A stretch of 64,000 nt of DNA, taken from Hyalangium versicolor. GTDB taxonomy: Bacteria > Myxococcota > Myxococcia > Myxococcales > Myxococcaceae. How positions within the stretch are numbered: position 1 is the first letter of the stretch; each line of letters opens with the position of its first letter. Shown one piece after another: positions 44,117-53,281 of this stretch. The position numbers and the translations under genes were made by a program. The DNA lies in the NCBI RefSeq assembly GCF_020103695.1, contig NZ_JAHXBF010000005.1:62001-126000 (forward strand), in the 5' to 3' direction. The notes under the pieces were generated by a model, which worked only from the letters and a program-made list of their open reading frames with translations, searched no databases and was not told the origin of the DNA.

Positions 44117-46105
44117 TCACTCGTAGTAGTCGAATGCCTGCTCGGTGCGGCGGAAGCGGTACACCGCCCAGATGGCTGCCGGCTGTTCCGGCGTGAGGAG
44201 CACCTGGGCGTGAGGACCCTGCCAGAGGCGACGCTCATCTGTCATCAACTCGTGCACCTGGTACGTCTCGTCGGGCTGGATCCCCAGGTCATGAAGCGGC
44301 ACGTCAAGAAGGGCCTCCTGGGGAGAGAAGGGGTCCAGGCTCACCGCCACGAGCACCTGGCTGGAGCCGTCCGGCGTGCGCTTGCCGTAGAAGAGGACGC
44401 GGTCGTTGTCCGAGGGGTAGAAGCGCAGGTTGCCGTAGAGCTGGAGCGCGCGGTGCTGCTTGCGGGCGGTGTTGAGCTTGCGGATCCAGTCGCGGATGTG
44501 GCCGGGCCGTTCCAGATCCCAGGCCACCAGCTGGTACTTCTCCGAGTCGATGTACTCCTCCTTGCTGGGCAGCGGGCGGTTCTCGCAGAGCTCGTAGCCG
44601 CAGTAGATGCCGTAGGAGGAGGAGAGGGTGGAGGCCAGCGCCACGCGGATGCGGAACATGCTCGGGCTGGCGTTCTGGAGGTGCTCGGGGAGGATGTCCG
44701 GCGTGTTGGGCCAGAGGTTGCCGCGGAAGTAGTCGGACACGGGCGGCGAGGTGATCTCCTCGAGGTACTCCTGGAGTTCGCCCTTGAAGTTGCGCCAGGT
44801 GAAGTATGTGTAGGACTGGGTGAAGCCGATCTTGGCCAGCGCCTTCATCACCTTGGGACGGGTGAAGGCCTCCGACAGGAAGACGATGTCCGGGTGCTTC
44901 GCGTGGACGCGGCTGATGAGCCAGGCCCAGAACTGGAGCGGCTTGGTGTGCGGGTTGTCCACGCGGAACACGCGCACGCCCTGCTGGATCCAGTGGATCA
45001 CGACGGACTCGAGCTCCGGCCAGAGCGTGTCCCGGGCGGGGCCCATCCAGTCGAAGTTGACGATGTCCTCATAGCGCTTGGGCGGGTTCTCGGCCGTCTT
45101 GATGGTGCCGTCCGGGCGGTGGAGGAACCACTCCGGGTGTTCCTTCACGTACGGGTGATCGGGCGAGCACTGGAAGGCGATATCCAGGGCGATCTCGATG
45201 CCCTGTAGCTCCGCGGCCTTGATGAAGGCGCGGAAGTCCTCCAGCGTGCCGAGCTGCGGGTGGATGGCCTTGTGACCGCCCTCGGGGCCGCCGATGGCCC
45301 AGGGGCTGCCCACGTCATCGGGCTCGGCGCGCAGGCTGTTGTTCTTCCCCTTGCGCGCGGTGCGGCCGATGGGATGGATGGGGGGCAGGTAGATGGTGTC
45401 GAACCCGAGCGACTGGACGTAGGGCAGCCAGGCCTCCGCGTCCTTGAAGGTGCCGTGGGTCTTGCCGTCGCGCACGGCCGAACGCGGGAAGAATTCGTAC
45501 CAGGCGCTGGTGCGGGACTTCTCGCGCTCGGCGTCGACCTCCAGGACGCGCTCGTAGCGAGTGGCCAGTGAGCGATCCGCGTACCGGCTCGCGGCATGGG
45601 CCAGTTCGGGGGCCAGGGCGACGAAGACGAGATCCGGGGAGGCGGGCTGCTTCAGCTTCTTGGCGGCCTCGGAGAGGAGCTGGGCGTCCCCGGCGCTGAG
45701 GGAGCGAGCGCGTTCGGCGGCCCCTTCCAGGAGCGCGGAGCCTTCGAGCAGCTCGCTGCGCACGTCCCGGCCGGCGTCCACCTTGCGCTTGAGTTCGGAG
45801 GACCAGGTGGCGAAGAGATCCGGCCAGGACTCGACGGTGTACTGGTAGCGGCCGATGCGCGCGAGCGGGAATTCGGCCTTCCAGAGATCATTGCCGAGGG
45901 CCTTCATGGGGACCTCGGCCCACTCGGTCTGCTCGGGAGTGGCCTGGCGCCAGCGGATGACGGCGACGAGGACGTCGTGGCCTTCCTTGAAGAGATCGGC
46001 TTCGACGGTGAAGGACTCCCCGGCGATGCGTTTGACGGCGTGACGACCTGCGTCCAGTGAGGGGCGGACGCTCTCGATGACGACGCTTCCGATTCGTGAG
46101 GTCAT
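44117..46105 (-). CDS. glgE: Alpha-1,4-glucan:maltose-1-phosphate maltosyltransferase
   Basis: A 662-aa GH13_3 enzyme from the ATG at 46105. It has the long N-terminal beta domain and helical insertion of GlgE, then [18 protein letters not shown], nucleophile D383 in [17 protein letters not shown], acid/base E412 in [12 protein letters not shown], and [19 protein letters not shown]. It extends alpha-1,4-glucan by maltosyl units from maltose 1-phosphate and is the key enzyme of this pathway. No Shine-Dalgarno sequence is obvious, but a hairpin stands just upstream (46116-46135). First gene of glgE-treS-mak-glgB. Confidence 0.97.
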   Translation of the reverse strand: MTSRIGSVVIESVRPSLDAGRHAVKRIAGESFTVEADLFKEGHDVLVAVIRWRQATPEQTEWAEVPMKALGNDLWKAEFPLARIGRYQYTVESWPDLFATWSSELKRKVDAGRDVRSELLEGSALLEGAAERARSLSAGDAQLLSEAAKKLKQPASPDLVFVALAPELAHAASRYADRSLATRYERVLEVDAEREKSRTSAWYEFFPRSAVRDGKTHGTFKDAEAWLPYVQSLGFDTIYLPPIHPIGRTARKGKNNSLRAEPDDVGSPWAIGGPEGGHKAIHPQLGTLEDFRAFIKAAELQGIEIALDIAFQCSPDHPYVKEHPEWFLHRPDGTIKTAENPPKRYEDIVNFDWMGPARDTLWPELESVVIHWIQQGVRVFRVDNPHTKPLQFWAWLISRVHAKHPDIVFLSEAFTRPKVMKALAKIGFTQSYTYFTWRNFKGELQEYLEEITSPPVSDYFRGNLWPNTPDILPEHLQNASPSMFRIRVALASTLSSSYGIYCGYELCENRPLPSKEEYIDSEKYQLVAWDLERPGHIRDWIRKLNTARKQHRALQLYGNLRFYPSDNDRVLFYGKRTPDGSSQVLVAVSLDPFSPQEALLDVPLHDLGIQPDETYQVHELMTDERRLWQGPHAQVLLTPEQPAAIWAVYRFRRTEQAFDYYE

Positions 46106-46115
46106 AAAGAAGAGG

Positions 46116-46135
46116 CCGGCCCTTATCAGGGCCGG
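46116..46135 (-). promoter_or_regulatory. Hairpin in the glgE leader
   Basis: CCGGCCC (46116-46122) and GGGCCGG (46129-46135) make a perfect 7-bp stem with a TTATCA/TGATAA loop. On the minus strand a pyrimidine tract CCTCTTCTTT follows before the glgE ATG at 46105, so it could attenuate transcription or hinder initiation of the operon. Confidence 0.4.
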
Positions 46136-46313
46136 AGTCGGGTCTTCGGGCACCATGACGCGGGGACGTTGATCCCGGACGGCTCCGCGCATGGGGGCGT
46201 TGGAGAGTGAACGTTCCGGGGCGCCGGTGGGGTCGCCCAGGCGATGGGATCAGGCGCTGGCATCGGTGCTAAAAGGTGTGGCCCTACCCGTGGTTGCGGT
46301 ATCCGGTCGCCCG

Positions 46314-46910
46314 ATGGTGCCTTCCGATCCCCCCGCTACACGAGCAAGCGATCCAGCGGCCGACCGGGCGCTCTTGCAGCAAGTGGCCCTGGGCAGCAGC
46401 GAGGCGATGCGCATGCTTTATGCCCGGTGCTCGGGGCGGGCGTGGGCGGTGGTGCTGCGGGTGCTGGGCTCGCGGGCGGACGCGGAGGAGGTGCTCCAGG
46501 AGACGTTCCTGGAGGTGTGGCGTCGGGCGCGGGAGTTCGATCCGAACCGGGGTGGGGTGGAGACGTGGGTGACGACGATCGCGCGGACGCGGGCGATCGA
46601 TAGAAGGAGGGCGCTGGGGACGGTGGCGCGGATTGCGGATGATGTGGCGCAGCAGCCACCGCCTGCGAGCGCCTCGCCGGTGAGTCCGATGGAGGCGGCT
46701 TCACTGGGGCAGGACCGGGCGCGGGTGGCCGCGGCGATGAGGGAGTTGTCGCCCGAGCAGCGCACGGTGGTGGAGCTGGCCTATTTCGAGGGCCTGTCCC
46801 AGCGGGAGATCGCGGAGCGGACGGGAGATCCCCTGGGCACCGTGAAGACACGGGCCCGGCTCGCGCTGGAGAAGCTCGCCACGTTGCTACAAGACGCCTC
46901 CCGAGAGTAG
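46314..46910 (+). CDS. ECF-family RNA polymerase sigma factor
   Basis: A 198-aa protein from the ATG at 46314; upstream in-frame starts (46191) are possible but the extra region is atypical. Region 2: ALLQQVALGSSEAMRMLYAR, RADAEEVLQETFLEVWRRAR, GGVETWVTTIARTRAIDRRR. Region 4: VAAAMRELSPEQRTVVELAY and FEGLSQREIAERTGDPLGTV-KTRARLALEKL. It resembles the SigK-like ECF group. No anti-sigma gene follows; an aminotransferase converges from the other strand, so control must act in trans or by expression. Confidence 0.9.
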   Translation: MVPSDPPATRASDPAADRALLQQVALGSSEAMRMLYARCSGRAWAVVLRVLGSRADAEEVLQETFLEVWRRAREFDPNRGGVETWVTTIARTRAIDRRRALGTVARIADDVAQQPPPASASPVSPMEAASLGQDRARVAAAMRELSPEQRTVVELAYFEGLSQREIAERTGDPLGTVKTRARLALEKLATLLQDASRE

Positions 46911-46954
46911 GCCGCACCTCAGTGCGGCCTCAGCGAGAGGACTGCTACGGCGTA

Positions 46955-48112
46955 CTACGGAAGCAGTGACGTCCGGCGCAGCCGCTCGCGCAGGAGCTTG
47001 AGGCGCTCCTGTGGCTCGTAGCTGAACACCAGCCGGATGTAGCGCTCCGCCACCGACGAACCCCAATTCGTCATCGGTGTCGCCGCCACCTTCGCCTGCG
47101 ACATCAGGATCGATGCCGCATCCGTGGCGCTGTAGCCCAGAGCGTGCGCGTCCAGCAGCATGCTCCAGCCACCCTCGGGGATGATCACCGGCAGCCCCTC
47201 GAGCTGCTCCAGCACCAGATCTCGCCGCTTCTTCCACTCGGCCAAGGCCGCCGGTACTCCCGCGTCCTCCGAGCGCAGTGCCACCTCCGCGCCCTTCTGC
47301 GCGATCCCCGGCGGCGCGATCACCAGATAGCTGTGCGTGTAGAAGACGTCCGTCATCACCTTCGGCGGGCCGGCGATCCAGCCAATCCGCCAGCCGATCA
47401 TCCGGAACTCCTTCGAGACAGAGCCCACGATCAACGTGCGCTCCGGCATGCCCGTCAGCGTCGCCGGATGCCGCAGCGGCAGCCCGTCATACAGCACGTT
47501 CTCCAGCGCGGCGTCGTACAGCAGCCACAGGTTGCGCGTCACGCACAGCTCGCGGATGGCCATCCACTCGGCCTCCGACAGCACGTGCCCCGCGGGCATA
47601 TTCGGATTCGAGATCACCATCGCCCGCGTGCGGCTGGTCACCATGGCGCGCAGCATGTCCAGGTCCAGCCGCCACTTGCGATCCACCACCTTCATCGGCA
47701 CGAACATCGGCACGCCGCCCGCGAACGTGACCCGGTGGATCATCCCCGCGTACGTCGGGTCCGTGAGCAGCACTTCATCTCCGGGCTCGATGATCGCCAG
47801 CAGTGCCGAGATCAACCCCTGAGTGCCACCCGCCGTGATCACGATCTGCCGATCCGGATCGTACGAGAGGTTGCACTGGCGCTTGAGCCGCTGCGCCACC
47901 GCTTGCCGCAGGCTCGAGGCTCCGGTGAAGGGCGTGTAGCTGTTGGCCTCGTTGGTTCCTACGGACTCCCGCGTCGCCGCCACGGCCTCGGGCGGTGGCG
48001 GGAGATCCGTACCGAAATTGTCCAGGCGCAGTATCTCGGGATCCAAGGTGGCGTCGGACACCACTCGGTCGACGTTGAACCCCACCACGCGCATCATTCG
48101 GGACGGACGCAT
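46955..48112 (-). CDS. PLP-dependent class I/II aminotransferase
   Basis: A 385-aa protein from the ATG at 48112. Fold-type I features: SYTPFTGASSLRQAVAQRLK, ITAGGTQGLISALLAIIEPG, VLLTDPTYAGMIHRV, VISNPNMPAGHVLSEAEW, YDAALENVLYD and the PLP lysine K234 in GSVSKEFRMIGWRIGW. The Asn-Pro-xx-Pro-xGxxxS element matches aspartate/aromatic-type enzymes. The usual YDDVY-like Tyr-Asp appears as YDAAL. Substrate unknown; it could act on Asp, aromatic or branched amino acids. Confidence 0.88.
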   Translation of the reverse strand: MRPSRMMRVVGFNVDRVVSDATLDPEILRLDNFGTDLPPPPEAVAATRESVGTNEANSYTPFTGASSLRQAVAQRLKRQCNLSYDPDRQIVITAGGTQGLISALLAIIEPGDEVLLTDPTYAGMIHRVTFAGGVPMFVPMKVVDRKWRLDLDMLRAMVTSRTRAMVISNPNMPAGHVLSEAEWMAIRELCVTRNLWLLYDAALENVLYDGLPLRHPATLTGMPERTLIVGSVSKEFRMIGWRIGWIAGPPKVMTDVFYTHSYLVIAPPGIAQKGAEVALRSEDAGVPAALAEWKKRRDLVLEQLEGLPVIIPEGGWSMLLDAHALGYSATDAASILMSQAKVAATPMTNWGSSVAERYIRLVFSYEPQERLKLLRERLRRTSLLP

Positions 48113-48290
48113 CTCTCCTCCGGAAGCGCCGACTATAGCCTCGGGAGGTAGGAGGAGTGGATCCGGTATCAGATCCCCCTCGTCTCCTTGCCTGGGGCGC
48201 CTTGTCTACATCTCCCTTCATTCGGACCGAAGGTGACGCTGTGGGTAGGTGCCGGTACGCTCCGCGTCCCAGTTTCCTGGAGGCGTTCCC

Positions 48291-50123
48291 ATGAAAGCGG
48301 CTTTTACCCTGAGTCGTCCGGTGCTCCCTGTTGGCAGCTCGTCCAAAGTCGACGTGCTGGTGTCCTTCCGAGCCGATGCCCAGGGGCCTGCACGGCGAGG
48401 ACTCAACCTGAGCCTGGTCATTGATCGATCGGGCTCGATGGCCGGTGCACCGCTGAAGCACGCGCTACAGGCCTCTCGCAACCTGATCGAGCGCATGGGG
48501 CCCGAGGACTGGATCTCGATCGTCGCGTACGACGACTCGCCGATGACGGTGCTGGCCCCGCAGAAGGTCCAGGACAAGGCGGCCATCGAGAAGGTGCTGT
48601 CGAAGGTGAATGCCGCTGGCTGTACCAATCTCACTGGGGGTTGGCAGGCAGGGGTGGGGCACGTGAAGGCGCAGCAGGCCCAGGAGCGCATCAACCGCGT
48701 CCTGCTGCTCACGGACGGTCAGGCCAACGTGGGCATCACCCGGCATGACGACATCATCTCGCGGGTGAAGGAATCAGCGGGCGCGGGCATCGCGACGACG
48801 ACGCTGGGGTTTGGCAGCAGCTTCAATGAGGACCTGCTCATCGGCATGGCCGGGGCGGGAGAGGGGCACTTCTACTTCATCCAGTCTCCGGATGACGCCG
48901 AGGGCGTGTTCGGCATCGAGATGGAGGGCCTGTCCTCGGTGGCCGCGCAGAACCTGGTGGTGACGCTCCAGCCCGCGCCCACGGTGAAGGTGGCGAGCGT
49001 GCTCAACCGCTATCGCTTCGAGGCGCGTGGACAGCAAGTGGAGGTGGGGCTGGGCGATGTCTACACCACCGAGGATCGGCAACTCGCGGTGGAGCTGGCG
49101 GTGGATGCGGGTGCGACGCCGGGCACGGCGCCCCTGCTGACGCTGGCCTACAAGTACCAGGCGGTGGTGGACGGCTCGTTGAAGGAGTTCTCCGGCGAGC
49201 TTCCGGTGACGGTGACGCTGGGCTCGGAGGAGGAGGCCAACGCGCTGTCGGCGGACAAGAACGTGCTGGCGCAGACGAGCCGGTTGCGAATCGCCCAGGT
49301 GAAGGATCGGGCGGTCGAGCTGGCGGACCAGGGCGATCTCAAGGGCGCCTCGCAGCAGCTGCGCAACACGATCTCCGAGCTGTCCGCGAACATCGACAAG
49401 AGCTCGTTCGAGCTCATCGAGGAAGTGGATCAGCTCGAGCACTACGCGAAGCGGATCGAGTCGAAGAAGTACGACGCGGTGATCCGCAAGGAGATGCGCG
49501 ATCAGTCGTACCAGGCGGGGACTCGCAGCCGGAACGATCTGGCGCTGCGCGGTACGGCTGGCGGTTCCGCGGACGAACTGGAGGCTGTGTCCAGCGCCGA
49601 GGGTGGCGTCATCGTGAAGTGCGAGCGCGAGGGCGGCAAGCTGCGCGTGCGAGCCGTCTCCGATGGCTATGACGCCAGCTTCAACATCCAGTTCCCGCGC
49701 AGCGCCCGCGAGGAGGGCGTGACATATGTAGTGGAGAAGTTGGTGCCCTCGGCCGACGGGACGTTCTACCGGGCGCAGGGCTCCATCAAGCGGCTGGTGG
49801 TGGCGGGGCAGGAGCGCTCGGCTCGGGCTGGCTCGGGCGGTGGGGCTCCGAGGAAGACGGGCAAGGCGTCCAAGGTGACGGGCTCGGCCAAGGATCTGCC
49901 CACCACGAACGCAGTGGGCGGTGGCGTCCTCGTCCAGTGCGTCAAGGAGGGCAGCAAGCTGCGCGCCCGTGTCGTCTCGGACGGATTCGATCCCAACCTC
50001 AACATGCGCTTCCCGCGCGACATCCGCGAGGAGGGGATCCTCTATGTCGTGGACGAGGTGATCGAGGTCTCCGGGGGCGGTTCCTACATCGCTTGCGGAG
50101 ACATCAAGCGGCTCGTGCAGTGA
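48291..50123 (+). CDS. VWA-domain protein with duplicated C-terminal module
   Basis: A 610-aa protein from the ATG at 48291 (GGAGG upstream). The VWA domain starts near residue 38; its MIDAS motif is D45-x-S47-x-S49 in VIDRSGSMAGAP, with TNLTGGWQAG and LLLTDGQANVG supplying the other metal ligands. A beta/helical middle region includes coiled stretches (RAVELADQGDLKGASQQLRN). The last 170 residues hold two copies of a Cys-containing module: GGVIVKCEREGGKLRVRAVS and GGVLVQCVKEGSKLRARVVS, both continuing to FPR-REEG-YVV and IKRLV. No signal peptide is seen, so it is probably cytoplasmic. Function unknown; VWA proteins usually mediate protein contacts. Confidence 0.86.
   Translation: MKAAFTLSRPVLPVGSSSKVDVLVSFRADAQGPARRGLNLSLVIDRSGSMAGAPLKHALQASRNLIERMGPEDWISIVAYDDSPMTVLAPQKVQDKAAIEKVLSKVNAAGCTNLTGGWQAGVGHVKAQQAQERINRVLLLTDGQANVGITRHDDIISRVKESAGAGIATTTLGFGSSFNEDLLIGMAGAGEGHFYFIQSPDDAEGVFGIEMEGLSSVAAQNLVVTLQPAPTVKVASVLNRYRFEARGQQVEVGLGDVYTTEDRQLAVELAVDAGATPGTAPLLTLAYKYQAVVDGSLKEFSGELPVTVTLGSEEEANALSADKNVLAQTSRLRIAQVKDRAVELADQGDLKGASQQLRNTISELSANIDKSSFELIEEVDQLEHYAKRIESKKYDAVIRKEMRDQSYQAGTRSRNDLALRGTAGGSADELEAVSSAEGGVIVKCEREGGKLRVRAVSDGYDASFNIQFPRSAREEGVTYVVEKLVPSADGTFYRAQGSIKRLVVAGQERSARAGSGGGAPRKTGKASKVTGSAKDLPTTNAVGGGVLVQCVKEGSKLRARVVSDGFDPNLNMRFPRDIREEGILYVVDEVIEVSGGGSYIACGDIKRLVQ
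49602..50117 (+). repeat. Two copies of a 66-residue module in the VWA gene
   Basis: Copy 1 runs from codon 438 (49602) to about 49799 and copy 2 from codon 544 (49920) to about 50117, 318 bases apart. Roughly half of the residues are identical, including GGV, the Cys, KLR, VSDG, FPR, REEG, YVV and IKRLV. A Lys/Ser/Gly-rich linker (GSGGGAPRKTGKASKVTGSA) separates them. I do not recognise the module. Confidence 0.8.
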
Positions 50124-50126
50124 GCC

Positions 50127-50186
50127 GGGGGCGGCATGGGTTCCGGGCTGGTCCTACCAGCGTACCAGTGGGCCCATGCCGCGCCC
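50127..50186. terminator. Hairpin between the VWA gene and a small convergent gene
   Basis: GGGGGCGGCATGGG (50127-50140) pairs with CCCATGCCGCGCCC (50173-50186) with one mismatch, with a small CTGGT/ACCAG hairpin inside the loop. There is no T-run on either strand, so it would be a weak intrinsic or a Rho-assisted terminator for the converging genes. Confidence 0.5.
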
Positions 50187-50206
50187 GACAGGGGCGCCTC
50201 GTGCCG

Positions 50207-50362
50207 CTATGCGCGGAGGCGTCCGCGGTTCATCGCGCCAGTCGCGAGGCTGGCGACGAAGAGCACCGCGGAGATGATGAGGAACCACTTCAGCCCCTCC
50301 ACGGCGAGACCCACGCCGCCGAAGATGAGCGCCAGGAGCAGGAGTACGATGAGAAGGTTCAT
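50207..50362 (-). CDS. Small membrane protein, 51 aa
   Basis: The ATG at 50362 follows TAGGGG. The product has two hydrophobic helices, MNLLIVLLLLALIFGGVG and WFLIISAVLFVASLATGAM, joined by a short AVEGLK turn and ended by a basic tail MNRGRLRA. It resembles small two-helix hydrophobic proteins found in many bacteria, but I cannot name a family. Function unknown; perhaps envelope or stress related. Confidence 0.65.
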   Translation of the reverse strand: MNLLIVLLLLALIFGGVGLAVEGLKWFLIISAVLFVASLATGAMNRGRLRA

Positions 50363-50474
50363 GCCCCTACGGTGGTGTCTCCCGTTCCGGAGACAAGGGC
50401 CCGGGCAGGGCGCTGGCTGAGCCTGCATGCCTGGTGTGCTTGGACCGGGCCGTTGTCCCAGCCCGCTCCGATGA

Positions 50475-51377
50475 CTACTTCACGGGGAAGTAGCCCACCT
50501 GCGACACGAGCTTCTGGCCCTCGGCGGAGAGCGCGAAGTCGATGAACTTCTGCACCGCTTCGCTCGGCTCGCCTCGGACATAGAAGAACAGGGGGCGCGA
50601 GAGCGGGTACTTTCCGCTCAGGATGTTCTCCTGGCTTGGTGCCACCTCGTCCGCGCCGACCTTGATCTTCAGCTCCTTGATGCCCTTGGCGTACGCCGCG
50701 CCGCCGTAGCCGATGCCGTTCTTCTCCTGGGACACCGCGTTCACCACCGCCGCCGTGCCCGGCAGGGTCAGAGCCTTCTCCGTGTAGTCTGCATTCTGCA
50801 GCAGGTGCTCCTTCACGAAGACGTAGGTGCCGGACGAGTTCTCACGCGAGTAGACGACGATCGGCGCGTCTGGGCCGCCCACGTCCTTCCAGTTGGTGGT
50901 GTCTCCCAGGTAGATGCCCCGGAGCTGCTCGACGGTGAGCGAGGTGAGCGGGCTGGCCTCGTTCACGTAGAACGTGACGCCGTCCTTGGCGACGGGGATC
51001 TCCTTGGGCTCCGTCTTGAAGCGCGCGTGGACCTGCTGCGCCTCCACGTCCTTGATGGCGCGGCTCGCCGTGGCGATGTCCGTGGTGCCGTTCACCAGCG
51101 CCGCGATCCCCGTCCCCGAGCCGCCCCCTGTCACCTGCACGGGCGAGCCCGGGTTCTGCTTCATGTATTCCTCGGCCCAGCGCTGCACGAGGATGACCAT
51201 CGTGTCCGAGCCCTTCACCGTGACGGCCTTGCCGCCGCCCGGTTTCGGGGAACTGCTCGCTTCATCCTTGGGGGAAGAGTCACTGCTGGCGGGCGACTCG
51301 GAGCGCTTGCATGCCGGCAGCGCCGAGACCAGCCCAAGCACGAGGAGCGAAAGGAGAGGAGTGCGGTGCGTCATCAT
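50475..51377 (-). CDS. PstS-family phosphate-binding lipoprotein
   Basis: A 300-aa protein from the ATG at 51377 (a second ATG follows at 51374). The signal ends LGLVSALPACKRSESP with lipobox L-P-A-C, then a Ser/Pro/Glu-rich linker. The binding domain includes VTVKGSDTMVILVQRWAEEY, VQVTGGGSGTGIAALVNGTT, DIATASRAIKDVE, IVVYSRENSSGTYVFVKEHL and GYGGAAYAKGIKEL, the pattern of PstS/PBP-like phosphate receptors with the GSDT and SGTY ligand loops. No pstCAB genes are in the window, so it may work with a transporter elsewhere or as a sensor of phosphate. Confidence 0.9.
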   Translation of the reverse strand: MMTHRTPLLSLLVLGLVSALPACKRSESPASSDSSPKDEASSSPKPGGGKAVTVKGSDTMVILVQRWAEEYMKQNPGSPVQVTGGGSGTGIAALVNGTTDIATASRAIKDVEAQQVHARFKTEPKEIPVAKDGVTFYVNEASPLTSLTVEQLRGIYLGDTTNWKDVGGPDAPIVVYSRENSSGTYVFVKEHLLQNADYTEKALTLPGTAAVVNAVSQEKNGIGYGGAAYAKGIKELKIKVGADEVAPSQENILSGKYPLSRPLFFYVRGEPSEAVQKFIDFALSAEGQKLVSQVGYFPVK

Positions 51378-51603
51378 GGAGGGCCATCTACTCCAGAGCC
51401 GCGTCTGCCCACGCGAGCCATTTCAGCGAAGGTTCGGCCCCGGACAGAGCGTCCTACCCCCTGTCACTCCCAAGCCTCGCAAGCCTGCCTGCCTGCTCCC
51501 AGGTTGGAAAGGGAGGGTGTGAGTAAACCTGCGAGATGATGGAAAGACAGTCCACCCTGGGATCGATTGAGCGCGGGCCGAGCCGGACCTACGCTAACGG
51601 GCC

Positions 51604-52290
51604 ATGACCACCGTCGTGTTCCTCTCCCTGTTGTTGAGCGCGGCGCCGAATGATGGTTCGCCGGCCTCTTCCCAGTCCCTCGAGTCCCCGCCTGTGGTGG
51701 ATGATTCTCCCACGGCGTGGTCCTGCACTGCGGACACGCTGCGCTCCGGCAAGGATTGCGTCTTCGAAGCCGAGCTGACGCCCTCCGAGCCCAACAAGGA
51801 TCAGGCCGCCAACAACGTGCGGACCATCCAGCAACTGGGTCGCACGCTCTGCGCCGAGGCCGCGCGTGCCAGCTCGGAGGACGGCAAGCCGGACCGCAAC
51901 CTCGCCGCCTCGTGCGAGAAGCGGTACTCGACCGCCGCCGAGCGCTGTGATCTCCAGGGCACCGTCCCCATCGTCGACACGAAGGGCCGCTTCGCTCCGG
52001 CCGCTCGCGCCTGTTACCGCGCCGTCTCGGGCGTGCTGCAGGAGACGCAGATGATGGCCACCGTGGCCGCGCCGTGCTGCCAGTGCGCCGCGCAGAGCGG
52101 TTGCCCGGGCGCGGGAGATCGCTGCTATGCGGATCTGACCCAGCAGAAGGCCGGGGCTTCCACCCTGGCGTGCATGCGTGATCGCTGCGCGGACTCCTGC
52201 TCGCTGGCACCTCCGGCAGCGGCTCCGAAGAAGGCGGCGGCTCCTCCCAAATCCGAGCCGCGTCCGGAGCCGGGCTCGGCCTCGCTGTAA
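51604..52290 (+). CDS. Secreted Cys-rich hypothetical protein
   Basis: A 228-aa protein with a short hydrophobic start (MTTVVFLSLLLSAAP) that may be a signal peptide. It has 14 Cys residues, several close together (VAAPCCQCAAQSGCPGAGDR, CYADLTQQKAGASTLACMRD, RCADSCSLAPP), suggesting many disulfides in an exported protein. The C-terminus is Ala/Pro/Lys-rich. No family recognised. It stands 10 bases before a lipoprotein gene on the same strand, so the two are probably co-expressed. Confidence 0.72.
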   Translation: MTTVVFLSLLLSAAPNDGSPASSQSLESPPVVDDSPTAWSCTADTLRSGKDCVFEAELTPSEPNKDQAANNVRTIQQLGRTLCAEAARASSEDGKPDRNLAASCEKRYSTAAERCDLQGTVPIVDTKGRFAPAARACYRAVSGVLQETQMMATVAAPCCQCAAQSGCPGAGDRCYADLTQQKAGASTLACMRDRCADSCSLAPPAAAPKKAAAPPKSEPRPEPGSASL

Positions 52291-52300
52291 CCCACGAGAC

Positions 52301-53272
52301 ATGACTTCCATGGAACGAGACACTGTGAACCTGTCGAAGAAGCCGGGCTCTCGCCACGCATGGGCCCTGATCTGGGCCCTGTCCGTCGTCGGCTGTGCGA
52401 CGCCCTCCCGCTCCAAGGAGGAGGATGAGCGGGACCGTCCGCCCCCGCCAGCCACCGCGGCCACCGAGCTCCCTCCCGAGCCCTTCAACCCGAAGACGTT
52501 CGCCAGCCAGTACTCGAACCCCTCCGCGTGCGAGCGTCAGGCGCGGCGGTTCCTGCCCACCTCGCGAGACGAGGCCTGGGCGGCGTTGAAGGCCTGCGTG
52601 AATGGCACCTACTTCACCCAACTGCAGTCGTTGATCGGCCAGGCCTGGGATCAGGAGATCCGCTCCCGTCCCGAGGCCGCGTCGCTGCTGGCCAAGGTGG
52701 TGGCCTTGCGCGGAGGCAGTGTGGAGGGAGACCTCCGGTTGCTGAACGATCAGCGCCTGCCGATCTTCTCGCTCTCCGCGGCCATCGCCCAGCCGGACAC
52801 GTACAAGGGGCGCTACATCCTCGTCCGGGCCCAGGTGGGCGACATGAAGACCGAGGGGGAGAAGCCCACCGTGTGGCTCGTCGAGCAGGGCCTGGGCTCC
52901 GTGGCCAGCGAGGTGCAGGTGGGCCGGGCGCGCCGGCGGCACTCCTCGTCCACCACCTCGGGCAGCGTGGGAGGCGAGACGACGATCGGCAGTGGGAACG
53001 TGGGGGGCTCGATCTCGAAGGACAAGGTGACCCAGAACATCGAGACGGTTCCTCACTACGACAACATCTCCTCCGACACGGGGCGTGAGGCGCTCGGACG
53101 GCTAGCGAAGCCGGATCCGTTCCTGTCTCCGGGCCAGGACTTCATCATCCTCGCGCGGTTCGATGGGATGCGGACCACCTCGGGCTCGCTGGACGAGGAG
53201 GATGAGGGGGCGCGCATCCCCGTGTTGAGCATCGTCAGCTTCTACTCCCCGCACCCGCTCGTCGTGTACTGA
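52301..53272 (+). CDS. Lipoprotein of unknown function
   Basis: A 323-aa product from the ATG at 52301 (alternatives at ATG 52310 and GTG 52325). The signal WALIWALSVVGCATPS ends with lipobox V-V-G-C. The mature part begins with a Pro/Glu-rich spacer (PPPPATAATELPPEPFN). The main region (YILVRAQVGDMKTEGEKPTV, WLVEQGLGSVASEVQVGRAR, DFIILARFDGMRT) is beta-rich and contains a Ser/Gly-rich loop (RRHSSSTTSGSVGGETTIGS). I recognise no domain. Probably outer membrane, working with the Cys-rich neighbour upstream. Confidence 0.72.
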   Translation: MTSMERDTVNLSKKPGSRHAWALIWALSVVGCATPSRSKEEDERDRPPPPATAATELPPEPFNPKTFASQYSNPSACERQARRFLPTSRDEAWAALKACVNGTYFTQLQSLIGQAWDQEIRSRPEAASLLAKVVALRGGSVEGDLRLLNDQRLPIFSLSAAIAQPDTYKGRYILVRAQVGDMKTEGEKPTVWLVEQGLGSVASEVQVGRARRRHSSSTTSGSVGGETTIGSGNVGGSISKDKVTQNIETVPHYDNISSDTGREALGRLAKPDPFLSPGQDFIILARFDGMRTTSGSLDEEDEGARIPVLSIVSFYSPHPLVVY

Positions 53273-53281
53273 AGCGGGTCG

